Shown here: positions 27,772 to 36,961 of the stretch, in pieces
How positions within the stretch are numbered: position 1 is the first letter of the stretch
Layout: every line of letters begins with the position of its first letter
Notes under the pieces: generated by a model
The model's input: the letters and a program-made list of their open reading frames with translations, nothing else
Database searches by the model: none
What the model was told of the DNA's origin: nothing
Assembly: GCA_039025235.1 (NCBI GenBank)
Contig: JBCCOS010000004.1
Span: 221,622 to 285,621 of the forward strand
Length of the DNA stretch: 64,000 nucleotides
Direction of reading: 5' to 3'
Source: MED-G105 sp039025235
GTDB lineage: Bacteria; Pseudomonadota; Alphaproteobacteria; Caulobacterales; Parvularculaceae
Position numbers and translations under genes: made by a program

Positions 27772-29865
27772 TCATCCGGCACTTAAAAGCTTAACCGCGT
27801 CATCCCGTCGAAATAGATAGAGCAAAGTCAACAGGGCCTTGCCTCTAGAGCTGCTGAGATTGGGGTCTGTTTCTAAGATGAGAGCAGCATCGTCTCTTGC
27901 AGCCTTCAAGAGTTCGCTATGCGCGCTCGCGTCAGCCACTTGAAACTGAGGAAGACCAGACTGCGCCGCTCCCAATAAATCGCCGGCACCCCGCAAGCGT
28001 AAATCTTCTTCGGCAATTCGGAACCCGTCCTCGGTTTCTCGAAGGATCTCTAATCGCGCTTTGGACGTCTCTCCGAGTGGGCTTTTATAAAGTAGTAAAC
28101 AGGCACCCGCTTTCCCACCGCGTCCGACACGTCCGCGTAATTGATGCAGTTGTGCCAGACCAAACCGTTCGGCGTGCTCAATAACAATTGCTGTGGCATT
28201 TGGTGCGTCAACACCGACTTCGATAACGGTCGTCGCGATGAGAATTGACAGGTCTCCCCGGTAAAACGCCGACATAACGGCATCTTTTTCAACGCCGGGC
28301 ATTTTGCCGTGGACCAGTCCTGCGGCATCGCCAAAGTGTTGCTTCAAGTGGGCATGTCTATCTTCCGCTGCCGTTAAGGCAAGTACTTCCGATTCCTCAA
28401 CCAGCGGACAAACCCAATAAACTTGCTCTCCCTTTTGTAGGGATCTGGCAACTGCCGCGACAACATCATCTAGCCGTTCAAGCGGAATAATCCGTGTCGT
28501 TACTGGTTTTCGCCCAGGAGGCTTTTCGGTAATGGCGCTAACATCCATATCGCCATAAGCGGTAAGCGCTAACGTTCGGGGAATTGGCGTTGCGGTCATG
28601 ACGAGAATATGTGGTTCAGCTTCGCCATCGGCGCCCTTCTCAGAGAGAGCAAGACGTTGACGCACGCCGAAGCGGTGTTGCTCATCGACAATGACTAACC
28701 CAAGGTCTTTGAATCGAACGCTCTCTTGAAACAGCGCGTGTGTTCCAATGACGATATCCACATAGCCACGCTCTATGCCATTGAGGTTGGCCTCGCGCTG
28801 TTTTGGTTTGTCGCGCCCCGTCAACAGGGATAGCGTTAGTCCGCATGCGTCCGCTAATGGCGTCAGGGAGGATAAATGCTGGCGGGCAAGAATTTCTGTT
28901 GGTGCCATCAGCGCCGCCTGAGCACTGGCCTCTACGGCGTTCAGCATCGCAAAAAAGGCAACAAGTGTTTTGCCAGATCCAACGTCACCTTGGACCAGCC
29001 GCACCATTCGATCTGGTCCCTGCATATCCTTATCGATATCGCTTAAAACTTTTTCCTGTGAACCGGTGAGTGAAAAGGGAAGGGCTGCATTGGCCTTTGC
29101 CCGCAGTTCACTTGCCGGTTGGAAAACACGCCCTTTTGATTTTTTTCTGGAGCGCCGGATGAGTGCTAAGGCCAGTTGGTTGGCGAGCAGTTCGTCATAG
29201 GCCAGGCGTTGACGGGCAATGGATGCGGGCGACAAGTCAGCAGCGCTTTCGGGTGCATGCATTGATTGAATCGCTTTGAGCCAGGACGGCCATCCATTTT
29301 TATTGAGCCAGGGGAGATCCTGCCATTCAGCTAAATCAGGCGCACGCTGCGCCGCGCCGCGCATGGCCTTTGCCATGACGCCCTGGGTCAAGCCGGCTGT
29401 CAGCGGGTAAACCGGTTCAAACAACGGCATGTCTTCTGGCTTATCGGGATCCACCACATGGTCAGGATGGGCCATCTGCTTTGCGCCGTTGTGGTCAGTG
29501 ATTGTACCGCTGACGAGACGAGTGCTGCCTTCTGGAAGAATTTTCTCCAAATAATCGGCGCGAGCGTGGAAATATACCAATGAGATAAAGCCAGTTTCAT
29601 CGGCGCAGAGAACTCTATAGGGGCGGCGCCGATCACTGGACGGCTCGTGCCGCTCAATCTGCACCCGTAGAGTCGCGCGCTGATTAACTAAGGCTTCTGC
29701 GACCGTAGGCCGCTTCGAGCGATCGATGAAAGAAATGGGGGGCGTTAGAATGAGATCGACAAGGGAGGGACCTGCGATCTTCTCAATAAGCGAAGCAATC
29801 TTAGGGCCGACACCGGCTAAACGGGTCGTTTGAGCAAATAGGGGATTTAATTCCGCGGGCCGCAT
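27772..29865 (-). CDS. recG: ATP-dependent DNA helicase RecG
   Basis: 697 residues from ATG 29865 (MRPAELNPLFAQTTRLAGVG). The frame stays open for 96 more codons upstream, but that part overlaps sdhE and is not RecG-like. It has an N-terminal wedge/OB domain (YRVLCADETGFISLVYFHA), helicase motif I GDVGSGKTLVA, the DEAH-type box VDEQHRFGVRQR, TATPIPRTLAL, and motif VI HQLRGRVGRGG. RecG remodels stalled forks and branched DNA. It is divergent from sdhE. Confidence 0.95.
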   Translation of the reverse strand: MRPAELNPLFAQTTRLAGVGPKIASLIEKIAGPSLVDLILTPPISFIDRSKRPTVAEALVNQRATLRVQIERHEPSSDRRRPYRVLCADETGFISLVYFHARADYLEKILPEGSTRLVSGTITDHNGAKQMAHPDHVVDPDKPEDMPLFEPVYPLTAGLTQGVMAKAMRGAAQRAPDLAEWQDLPWLNKNGWPSWLKAIQSMHAPESAADLSPASIARQRLAYDELLANQLALALIRRSRKKSKGRVFQPASELRAKANAALPFSLTGSQEKVLSDIDKDMQGPDRMVRLVQGDVGSGKTLVAFFAMLNAVEASAQAALMAPTEILARQHLSSLTPLADACGLTLSLLTGRDKPKQREANLNGIERGYVDIVIGTHALFQESVRFKDLGLVIVDEQHRFGVRQRLALSEKGADGEAEPHILVMTATPIPRTLALTAYGDMDVSAITEKPPGRKPVTTRIIPLERLDDVVAAVARSLQKGEQVYWVCPLVEESEVLALTAAEDRHAHLKQHFGDAAGLVHGKMPGVEKDAVMSAFYRGDLSILIATTVIEVGVDAPNATAIVIEHAERFGLAQLHQLRGRVGRGGKAGACLLLYKSPLGETSKARLEILRETEDGFRIAEEDLRLRGAGDLLGAAQSGLPQFQVADASAHSELLKAARDDAALILETDPNLSSSRGKALLTLLYLFRRDDAVKLLSAG

Positions 29866-29927
29866 GCAGACGCTATTAAATGAAACAGCGGGTTGGCGGC
29901 AAGGCTGTGGCACGCTAGTTTGATCCC

Positions 29928-30221
29928 ATGGAACATCGTGCCGAAAATGAAACCGACGAACATCGCCGCAAGCGATTACTGTACCGAGCGAAATATCGCG
30001 GTTTTCGCGAAGCTGATTTTTTGATCGGTGGGTTCGCCGCTGACAACATATGGGACATGACCGAAGCCGAACTGGATGAGTTCGAAGAGCTTTTGGCCAT
30101 GTCCGATCATGACCTTTATAATTGGGCCTCTGGTCGCAGCGAGCCGCCGGCAAACGTGTCGGGGCCCGTCTTCAAGCGGCTTTGCGCCTTTGATGTTTCA
30201 AAGCTCACCGCTCCGAAATAG
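29928..30221 (+). CDS. sdhE: FAD assembly factor SdhE
   Basis: 97 residues, DUF339 family. The helical bundle carries the signature RKRLLYRAKYRGFREADFLI followed by ELDEFEELLAMSDHDLYNW. The RG..E motif needed for succinate dehydrogenase flavinylation is present as RGFRE. SdhE promotes covalent attachment of FAD to SdhA. It is divergent from recG across 62 bp. In many alphaproteobacteria mfd follows directly; here a serine hydrolase gene intervenes. Confidence 0.92.
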   Translation: MEHRAENETDEHRRKRLLYRAKYRGFREADFLIGGFAADNIWDMTEAELDEFEELLAMSDHDLYNWASGRSEPPANVSGPVFKRLCAFDVSKLTAPK

Positions 30222-30304
30222 CGCGCCTTAGTGACAAAGTTTCAAGTCCCGGTCAATTTTCAAATTATTTTAACGACGCGCAAAACTACGCGTGGAATTG
30301 CATT

Positions 30305-31474
30305 ATGTGTCGAAGATGTGTGATTTATGCGTTTTGCGCCATTTGTCTGAATATACTTCTTTCGACAGCAAACGCGGCCCCAGAACAGACAAACGACTTC
30401 TCGCTTCTCCTCGAAGAAGCCGTACCGAACAATCATGCTGTCGGCATGGCGGTTGCGGTCGTTAGAAGCGGCACGGTCGAACGCATCGCCACATATGGCA
30501 AACGGCGAGTAGACGGCGAAGAACCCATTGACCCGGACACGGTCTTCCGTATTGCGTCCTTGTCAAAAACGATGACCGCCAGCGTCATCAGCCAGATGGT
30601 TTCGGAAGAAAAGGTCGTGCTGTCGCTTCCGGTAAGTGCGTTCGCGCCGCGATTGCGGCTAAAGTCGACCCGCGCAACTAACGCGCTGACGTTGGAACAT
30701 ATTCTCAGTCATCGCACGAGCCTGCCACCAAACGCCTATGATAATCTGTTGGAGGCCGGGATTTCACCATCTAAGATCCGCGCGCGGTTCTCAGAGGTCA
30801 ATCCCATTTGTTCAGTCGGCGTCTGTTATGCTTATCAAAACATCATGTTTGACGCAGCCTCTCTGCTTATTGAGCAAAGAGACGGCAAAGCATTTGCCGA
30901 CGCGCTTGCCGATCGGCTTTTTGAACCGCTCGGCATGGAGAGGGCGTCTGTTGGTTTAAGCAATCTTAAGATTGATAATAATTGGGCGCGTCCTCACCGC
31001 CGCGACAGCGATAAATCCTGGTACGTTGCAACGGTTAAGGATGCCTATTACAAAGTTCCGGCTGCTGGAGGCGTCAATGCCAGTATATCCGATATGGCGG
31101 AATGGCTGAAAGCGCAATTAGGACATCGTCCGTCCGTTCTGAGTACGAACATGTTGACACTACTGCATACGCCTCGCGTGCGGACGTTAGCTGAAACGCG
31201 CCGCGTTCGTCCGTCGATGCCAAACCTAGAAGACGCCCACTACGGTTTGGGCTGGCGGATCTACACATACAACGGTGAGACGATTATATCGCATTTCGGA
31301 TCGGTTGACCGCGGCTATTACGCGCAAATCACTTTTTTGCCGGATCGAGACGTTGGCATCGTTCTTTTGATAAATGGCGGGACAAAAGAGTTTTCCAAGA
31401 TTTTGCCGGCTTTTTTGGATCAGGAAATCAAGGCTCAGAAATCGCTGACGGCATCGGGCGACTCGGCCTATTGA
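30305..31474 (+). CDS. Secreted serine hydrolase, beta-lactamase/esterase fold
   Basis: 389 residues with a Sec signal peptide (VIYAFCAICLNILLSTANAA). The class-C-like active site is present: S-x-x-K as ASLSKTM, Y-x-N as YAYQN, and the third motif as HFGSVDRGYY. Such proteins may be esterases, D-aminopeptidases or beta-lactamases, and the substrate cannot be told from sequence. Its place between sdhE and mfd breaks a common gene pair, suggesting insertion. Two palindromic repeats follow. Confidence 0.85.
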   Translation: MCRRCVIYAFCAICLNILLSTANAAPEQTNDFSLLLEEAVPNNHAVGMAVAVVRSGTVERIATYGKRRVDGEEPIDPDTVFRIASLSKTMTASVISQMVSEEKVVLSLPVSAFAPRLRLKSTRATNALTLEHILSHRTSLPPNAYDNLLEAGISPSKIRARFSEVNPICSVGVCYAYQNIMFDAASLLIEQRDGKAFADALADRLFEPLGMERASVGLSNLKIDNNWARPHRRDSDKSWYVATVKDAYYKVPAAGGVNASISDMAEWLKAQLGHRPSVLSTNMLTLLHTPRVRTLAETRRVRPSMPNLEDAHYGLGWRIYTYNGETIISHFGSVDRGYYAQITFLPDRDVGIVLLINGGTKEFSKILPAFLDQEIKAQKSLTASGDSAY

Positions 31475-31510
31475 CCGAGGCTCATAAAGCGATTGCACGA
31501 ACTAGATCAG

Positions 31511-31600
31511 CTAAAGCACTTCCAAGCCAAGTGTGTGCGGTTGGCGTTAAGGAAATGCATCAAATCAACAACTCAAAGCGCCGCCCGTTTATCTCAATGT
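31511..31600. repeat. Modular palindromic repeat, inverted and truncated copy
   Basis: Read on the minus strand, the second palindrome (GCATTTCC, GCCAA, TTGGC, GGAAGTGCTTTAG) is complete and is followed leftward by the TTGATTTG spacer. The first palindrome is only half recognisable (CAAAGCGCCGCC). It lies 36 bp after the serine hydrolase stop, in the opposite orientation to the other full copies. Confidence 0.85.
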
Positions 31601-31790
31601 CGCTGGTCCATTCGGTGGCGTGATCGCTAAGACCTTAGAGAGATCAGTCATGGAGAATGAGAAAGCGTTAGGCAATCCGGCGGCAATGTCGCTAAATTTC
31701 TGTGCCGCTTGATCCTTTGCGTTTGAACCATTAGGCCACTAAAACATCATACTTTTAGCTTGAATCAATCCAATGCTCTAGATTTATGCT

Positions 31791-31845
31791 TTAGAGCGCT
31801 TAGGCAGACCAAATATCGACCTAATGTGATCGTCCGGCGCTCTAG
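31791..31845. repeat. Palindrome upstream of mfd with TTAG/CTAG ends
   Basis: Arms TTAGAGCGC and GCGCTCTAG enclose a 37-base centre. The CTAG end and GAGC arm resemble the GAGC-type modules in rsmA and near 43.8 kb, but the centre is not clearly related. It ends 29 bp before the mfd start. The remaining roughly 190 bp between the two repeats hold nothing I recognise. Confidence 0.55.
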
Positions 31846-31874
31846 CTCAATTTCATAAGACCGAGACAAAGCCT

Positions 31875-34800
31875 ATGTCCAACGCTTCGGCAAAAATGAC
31901 CTCAGCGACGGCCCGAATGGCGCCCAAAGACGCCTGGTCTCTAGACGGTGCCTTAACCGTACATGATGCACCGGAGGGAGCCGATGCGCTTGCCATTGCC
32001 GACGCAGCGCGCACGCGCGCGGGCTTGATTGTATATCTCGCTCGGGATGCATCGGGTGCGGCGTCCATGTCCGACGCTTTACGGTTTTTTGCACCTGATA
32101 TTCCTCAACTGTCTTATCCTGCCTGGGACTGTCTCCCCTATGATCGTGCATCGCCCAGCGCCGCCGTGTCGTCAGAGCGCATGGCCGCTTTGGCCTTACT
32201 CTTGAAGCGACAAACCGAACAGACAAAGAATGGTGGGGATAAACCGCTTATTCTGATTTCCTCCGTAAACGCTGCATCCCAACGTACGCCGCCACGCGCC
32301 GTTGTTGAGAAGTCGGCTTTTGCTGCTAAACCTGGACAGAGCGTCGATATGGACGCCCTTGTTTCTTACCTTGCGGCGAATGGTTATGCCCGTGCGAGCA
32401 CCGTGCGCGAGGCAGGGGAATTTGCTGTTCGCGGTGGACTTATCGATATCTTTCCGCCGGGAGCTGCTGAACCGTTACGTCTTGATTTCTTTGGTGATCA
32501 ACTGGAAAGCGTTCGTGGCTTCGATCCCGCAACCCAAACGACAACGAAGCAATTAACGCAAGTTGACCTTGGTGCTGCAACCGAAGTGATGTTGTCCGAT
32601 GAAACGATTGCTTCCTTCCGTAGAGGTTTTCGTGAGGCATTTGGTGCTGGCGGTGATGATCCCGTTTATGAGGCTGTCAGTGCAGGGCGCAAATATGCCG
32701 GAATGGAACACTGGCTACCGCTCTACTATGGTGGTGCTGATACACTGTTCGATTTTCTTGATGATGCGTTGATCTTTTCCGAACATCAGTCCGATGAAGC
32801 GCTGAACGATCGTTTCGCTGCGATCGCCGATTACTATGCAGCACGCAATGATGATGAGACCCAAACCGTTAGTGGAAATAGCGAGTTCGCCGCGCCGGCT
32901 TACCGACCATTACCACCCGATGCCCTTTATCTGTCTAAAGATGAATGGCAAACACGTCTAAACAGTCTTCCTGGTCGAGCTTTATCGCCATTTTCGCCAC
33001 CTGAAGGCAAACGCGCTTTTTCTTTTGGCGGGAAGGTTGGCCGCAGCTTTGCAGCGGAACGCGCAGCCGATAAAACGAATGTTTTTGATAGCGTCATCGA
33101 CCATATTGCCGACCTTGAAGAGGCAAATAAACGCGTTCTCATCGCTTGCTGGTCGTTGGGATCTGCTGAGCGCATGGCGACGGTATTATCAGACCATGGG
33201 CTTACCGGCGTTAAGGTTATTGAGGATTGGGCCAGTGCTGAGTCTGCAGCGATTGGCGTTGTTGTGCTCGGTCTCGAAAAAGGGTTCGAGACCACAGATC
33301 GTGCTTTTATTTCTGAGCAAGATATTCTTGGCGACCGTTTGGTGCGCTCACGTCGGCGAAAGAAAGCGGAGAATTTCCTAACCGAGGCCTCTAGCCTTGA
33401 TGTGGGTGATCTGATTGTTCATGTGGATCATGGTGTAGGACTATACAATGGCTTAAAGGCGCTCGATATTCAGGGCGCGCCCCATGATTGCTTGCAACTT
33501 GAATACCATGGCGGTGACAAACTCTTTCTCCCTGTAGAGAATATCGATCTTCTCTCACGCTTCGGCAGCGACGATCCAAATACCCCGCTGGACAAGCTTG
33601 GTGGTGCTGGATGGCAAGGCCGCAAGGCGAAAATGCGCGCCCGGATCAAGATGCTTGCCGAGCAGTTGATCGCCATCGCGGCACAGCGTGAGATGAAAAA
33701 AGCCGATGCGCTATCGCCACCATCCGGCGCTTATGACGAGTTTTGTGCGCGCTTTCCCTATGCAGAAACCGAAGACCAGGAAAATGCCATTGCCGACGTC
33801 GTTGAGGACCTTGCAAAAGGCCGCCCGATGGATCGGCTTATTTGCGGCGATGTGGGCTTTGGCAAGACAGAAATCGCCCTGAGGGCCGCTTTTATCGTTG
33901 CTATGACCGGACGGCAGGTTGCGGTAATCGCTCCCACAACACTGCTTGCGCGTCAACACTATAAGAATTTCGCGGCGCGTTTTAAAGGCTTCCCGCTGAA
34001 CGTGCGCCCGCTATCGAGGCTTGTGGCCCCTTCGGCGGCTACAGAAACGCGCGCAGGCCTTATCGATGGTTCTGTTGATATCGTCATCGGCACGCACGCG
34101 CTCCTGGCAAAATCAATCGCGTTTCGTGATCTTGGTATGCTGATCATTGATGAAGAGCAACGTTTTGGTGTGAAGCATAAAGAACGCCTAAAGGAGTATC
34201 GCGCGGATACCCATGTTTTGACATTGACGGCAACGCCAATTCCTCGAACGTTGCAGCTTGCGATGAGCGGTATTCGCGATCTTTCATTGATTTCAACACC
34301 GCCGGTTGACCGTCTTGCCGTGCGAACGACGGTGGGGCCGTTTGATCCTGTCACCGCGCGCGAGACTCTGCTGCGTGAGCATTACCGTGGTGGTCAAAGC
34401 TTTTATGTGGCGCCGCGCATTGCGGACCTTGATGGCATTACAGAGTTTCTGCGTGAAAGTGTTCCTGAGGTGAAGTTCCAGGTGGCCCACGGGCAAATGC
34501 CTGGCGGTGACCTTGAAGACATCATGAATGCGTTTTACGATGGTAAATTCGATGTCTTGGTCTCCACGACCATTATCGAGTCTGGCCTCGACATACCGAC
34601 CGCCAACACAATGATCATTCATCGGGCGGATAATTTTGGTCTTGCACAATTATACCAGTTACGAGGGCGGGTAGGGCGCGCAAAAGTTCGCGCCTATGCT
34701 TACCTGACGACAAGCCCCCGAATACCGATGACAACCGGCGCTAATAAACGGCTCAAGGTGATGCAGTCGCTTGATACACTAGGCGCTGGCTTTACCCTGG

Positions 34801-35408
34801 CATCGCATGACCTCGATATCCGCGGTGCCGGAAACCTTCTTGGTGAGGAGCAATCCGGACAGGTAAAAGAAGTCGGTGTCGAGCTATACCAACACATGCT
34901 CGAAGAAGCTGTCTCGCAATTAAAAGAAGGGGAAGCAGAGAGCGACGACCAATGGTCACCCCAGATCAATATCGGCGCTGCGGTTCTTATTCCGGAGAAC
35001 TATGTTGCTGACCTTAGCGTGCGCATGGGGCTATACCGTCGCCTTGGTGACTTGCGTGATGCCACAGATATTGATGGCTTTGCGGCAGAACTTATTGACC
35101 GATTTGGACAATTGCCGCGCGAGGTGGAGCATCTCCTGCAAATTGTCGGTATTCGTGAGCAATGCCGAGTGGCAGGTGTCGGTAAAATTGATGCAGGGCC
35201 AAAGGGCGCGGTCGTCAGCTTCCGCAATGACACCTTCGCAAACCCTGCTGGCTTGGTCGAATTCATTTCATCAGCACCATATGAGATGAAAATTCGACCC
35301 GACCAAAAACTGGTCTTCCAACAGCATTGGCCTGACGAACGTGCGAGACTACGCGGTTGTAAGAAAATATTAGAGATACTGACCGAAATTGCCGAAGAAG
35401 CAGCGTAA
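31875..35408 (+). CDS. mfd: Transcription-repair coupling factor Mfd
   Basis: 1177 residues. The UvrB-like N-terminal part (YPAWDCLPYDRASPS) is followed by the RNA-polymerase-interacting CarD-like domain (VGDLIVHVDHGVGLYNGL) and the RecG-like helicase: ICGDVGFGKTEIALRAA, IIDEEQRFGVKHKE, TATPIPRTLQL, YQLRGRVGRAKVRAYAYL. A C-terminal regulatory domain begins near NIGAAVLIPENYVADLSVRM. Mfd removes RNA polymerase stalled at lesions and recruits excision repair. It ends 20 bp from the convergent trpE. Confidence 0.96.
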   Translation: MSNASAKMTSATARMAPKDAWSLDGALTVHDAPEGADALAIADAARTRAGLIVYLARDASGAASMSDALRFFAPDIPQLSYPAWDCLPYDRASPSAAVSSERMAALALLLKRQTEQTKNGGDKPLILISSVNAASQRTPPRAVVEKSAFAAKPGQSVDMDALVSYLAANGYARASTVREAGEFAVRGGLIDIFPPGAAEPLRLDFFGDQLESVRGFDPATQTTTKQLTQVDLGAATEVMLSDETIASFRRGFREAFGAGGDDPVYEAVSAGRKYAGMEHWLPLYYGGADTLFDFLDDALIFSEHQSDEALNDRFAAIADYYAARNDDETQTVSGNSEFAAPAYRPLPPDALYLSKDEWQTRLNSLPGRALSPFSPPEGKRAFSFGGKVGRSFAAERAADKTNVFDSVIDHIADLEEANKRVLIACWSLGSAERMATVLSDHGLTGVKVIEDWASAESAAIGVVVLGLEKGFETTDRAFISEQDILGDRLVRSRRRKKAENFLTEASSLDVGDLIVHVDHGVGLYNGLKALDIQGAPHDCLQLEYHGGDKLFLPVENIDLLSRFGSDDPNTPLDKLGGAGWQGRKAKMRARIKMLAEQLIAIAAQREMKKADALSPPSGAYDEFCARFPYAETEDQENAIADVVEDLAKGRPMDRLICGDVGFGKTEIALRAAFIVAMTGRQVAVIAPTTLLARQHYKNFAARFKGFPLNVRPLSRLVAPSAATETRAGLIDGSVDIVIGTHALLAKSIAFRDLGMLIIDEEQRFGVKHKERLKEYRADTHVLTLTATPIPRTLQLAMSGIRDLSLISTPPVDRLAVRTTVGPFDPVTARETLLREHYRGGQSFYVAPRIADLDGITEFLRESVPEVKFQVAHGQMPGGDLEDIMNAFYDGKFDVLVSTTIIESGLDIPTANTMIIHRADNFGLAQLYQLRGRVGRAKVRAYAYLTTSPRIPMTTGANKRLKVMQSLDTLGAGFTLASHDLDIRGAGNLLGEEQSGQVKEVGVELYQHMLEEAVSQLKEGEAESDDQWSPQINIGAAVLIPENYVADLSVRMGLYRRLGDLRDATDIDGFAAELIDRFGQLPREVEHLLQIVGIREQCRVAGVGKIDAGPKGAVVSFRNDTFANPAGLVEFISSAPYEMKIRPDQKLVFQQHWPDERARLRGCKKILEILTEIAEEAA

Positions 35409-35428
35409 CGAGGAAGCTTCGAGATTTT

Positions 35429-36961
35429 CTATTTCGTCAGAGCGTCTTCTGCCGCAACGAAAAGCGCACGGGCCTTGTTCAGGCATTCTTCGTGTTCAGA
35501 AGATGGATCGCTATCGGCAACAACGCCTGCGCCTGCTTGCACATACATGACATCGTCTTTCACCATGGCGGTTCGCAAGGCGATGCATGTATCGACGTCT
35601 CCGTCTGCGGAGAAATAGCCAATAGCACCGCCATAGGGCCCACGCCCTTCGCGTTCGAGATTGTCAATAATTTCCATTGCGCGGATTTTCGGTGCACCAG
35701 ATACGGTCCCCGCTGGAAATCCCGCGCAAACAGCATCCACAGGATGAATATCCGCACGTAAATCACCGACCACATGAGAAACGATATGCATGACGTGGCT
35801 GTATCGCTCGATGACGAATTCTTCAGTAACCCGTACACTGCCAATTTCTGCGGAACGCCCCACATCGTTGCGGCCAAGGTCGAGAAGCATCAAATGCTCT
35901 GCGCACTCTTTTGGATCAGCAAGTAACTCCGCTGCAAGCGCTTTGTCTTCTTCCTCGTTGCGGCCCCGGCGGCGCGTCCCTGCGATTGGCCGTATAGAAA
36001 CTTCACCTTTTCGAACACGAACGAGTATTTCGGGACTCGATCCGACAAGCGCATGACTGTCAAAATTTAAGTAAAACAGAAATGGTGACGGGTTTGTTCG
36101 GCGCAATGATCGATAAAGTTCAAAAGGCGTTGCCTTAAAGGGAATTTCAAAGCGTTGGCTTAGGACGACCTGAAAAATGTCGCCCGCAGCAATATGATCT
36201 TTCGCTTTACCAACCATATCAAAATAGCGAGTTTTTTCGGTATTCGATGTTGGCCCAGCGTTTAAAAAGTGGGCTGCCGAATTTTGGTGCTCGGTAGATG
36301 CCTTATTTGTGGCCGCTTGGGACGATGATGGGAGTTGTCCTGCAAGCCGGCTGCGCGCAGATAAAAGGCGCGCTGTCGCGTTTTTGTAAGCAATGCTGGC
36401 GTTTATGCCTGGGTTTGGGCGAACAGGCGAGACAAGACTTATTGCCTGCCGAATATTATCAAAGACCGCAATTAAGGTCGGGCGGATCATGATTGCATCC
36501 GCGACATCTGTGTACGCAGGATTCCTGTTAGGTAAGTGTTCAATTTGTCGAACGAGATCATAACCCAAATATCCGAACACACCTGCGGCCATCGGTGGAG
36601 CGTCTTCTGGCAAATCAATTCTAGATTGATCGACAAACTCCTTCAGACTTTCGAGTGGTGGTTTTTCGACCTTAGAAAATGCATCAGGCTTATTGGCAAA
36701 CTCGACATTTATCTCAGCCTCGTCGCCGCGCGCCCGCCAGACCGCATCCGGCAGCATTCCGATAATTGAGTAGCGACCGAGCTGTTCTCCTCCTTCAACG
36801 GATTCCAAAAGGAAGGCATTTTTTGCATCATCTGCGATTTTTAAAAAGGCAGAGACGGGCGTTTCTAAATCATTGACGAGGCTTAATGTGAGAACCTGAG
36901 CAATGCCTTGCAAATATCGTTGTTCAAAGTCGCCGAAGCCGGGGTTTATATCATCAGCCAT
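35429..36961 (-). CDS. trpE: Anthranilate synthase component I
   Basis: 510 residues. The chorismate-binding domain carries PIAGTRRRGRNEEEDKALA, HLMLLDLGRNDVGR, PAGTVSGAPKIRAMEII and GYFSADGDVDTCIALRTA. The enzyme makes anthranilate from chorismate and glutamine-derived ammonia, the first step to tryptophan. The N-terminal tryptophan-feedback region is present (GGEQLGRYSIIGMLP). trpG is not in the window. The start overlaps the ppiD stop by 8 bp, so the two are co-transcribed. Confidence 0.95.
   Translation of the reverse strand: MADDINPGFGDFEQRYLQGIAQVLTLSLVNDLETPVSAFLKIADDAKNAFLLESVEGGEQLGRYSIIGMLPDAVWRARGDEAEINVEFANKPDAFSKVEKPPLESLKEFVDQSRIDLPEDAPPMAAGVFGYLGYDLVRQIEHLPNRNPAYTDVADAIMIRPTLIAVFDNIRQAISLVSPVRPNPGINASIAYKNATARLLSARSRLAGQLPSSSQAATNKASTEHQNSAAHFLNAGPTSNTEKTRYFDMVGKAKDHIAAGDIFQVVLSQRFEIPFKATPFELYRSLRRTNPSPFLFYLNFDSHALVGSSPEILVRVRKGEVSIRPIAGTRRRGRNEEEDKALAAELLADPKECAEHLMLLDLGRNDVGRSAEIGSVRVTEEFVIERYSHVMHIVSHVVGDLRADIHPVDAVCAGFPAGTVSGAPKIRAMEIIDNLEREGRGPYGGAIGYFSADGDVDTCIALRTAMVKDDVMYVQAGAGVVADSDPSSEHEECLNKARALFVAAEDALTK

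Noticed and set aside
27843..27856. CTCTAGAGC inside recG
   Set aside because: It lies in ordinary coding sequence with no second arm, spacer or duplication.
29866..30153. N-terminal extension of the recG frame
   Set aside because: The extra 96 codons overlap sdhE on the other strand and do not look like RecG. The RecG start at 29865 gives the normal length.
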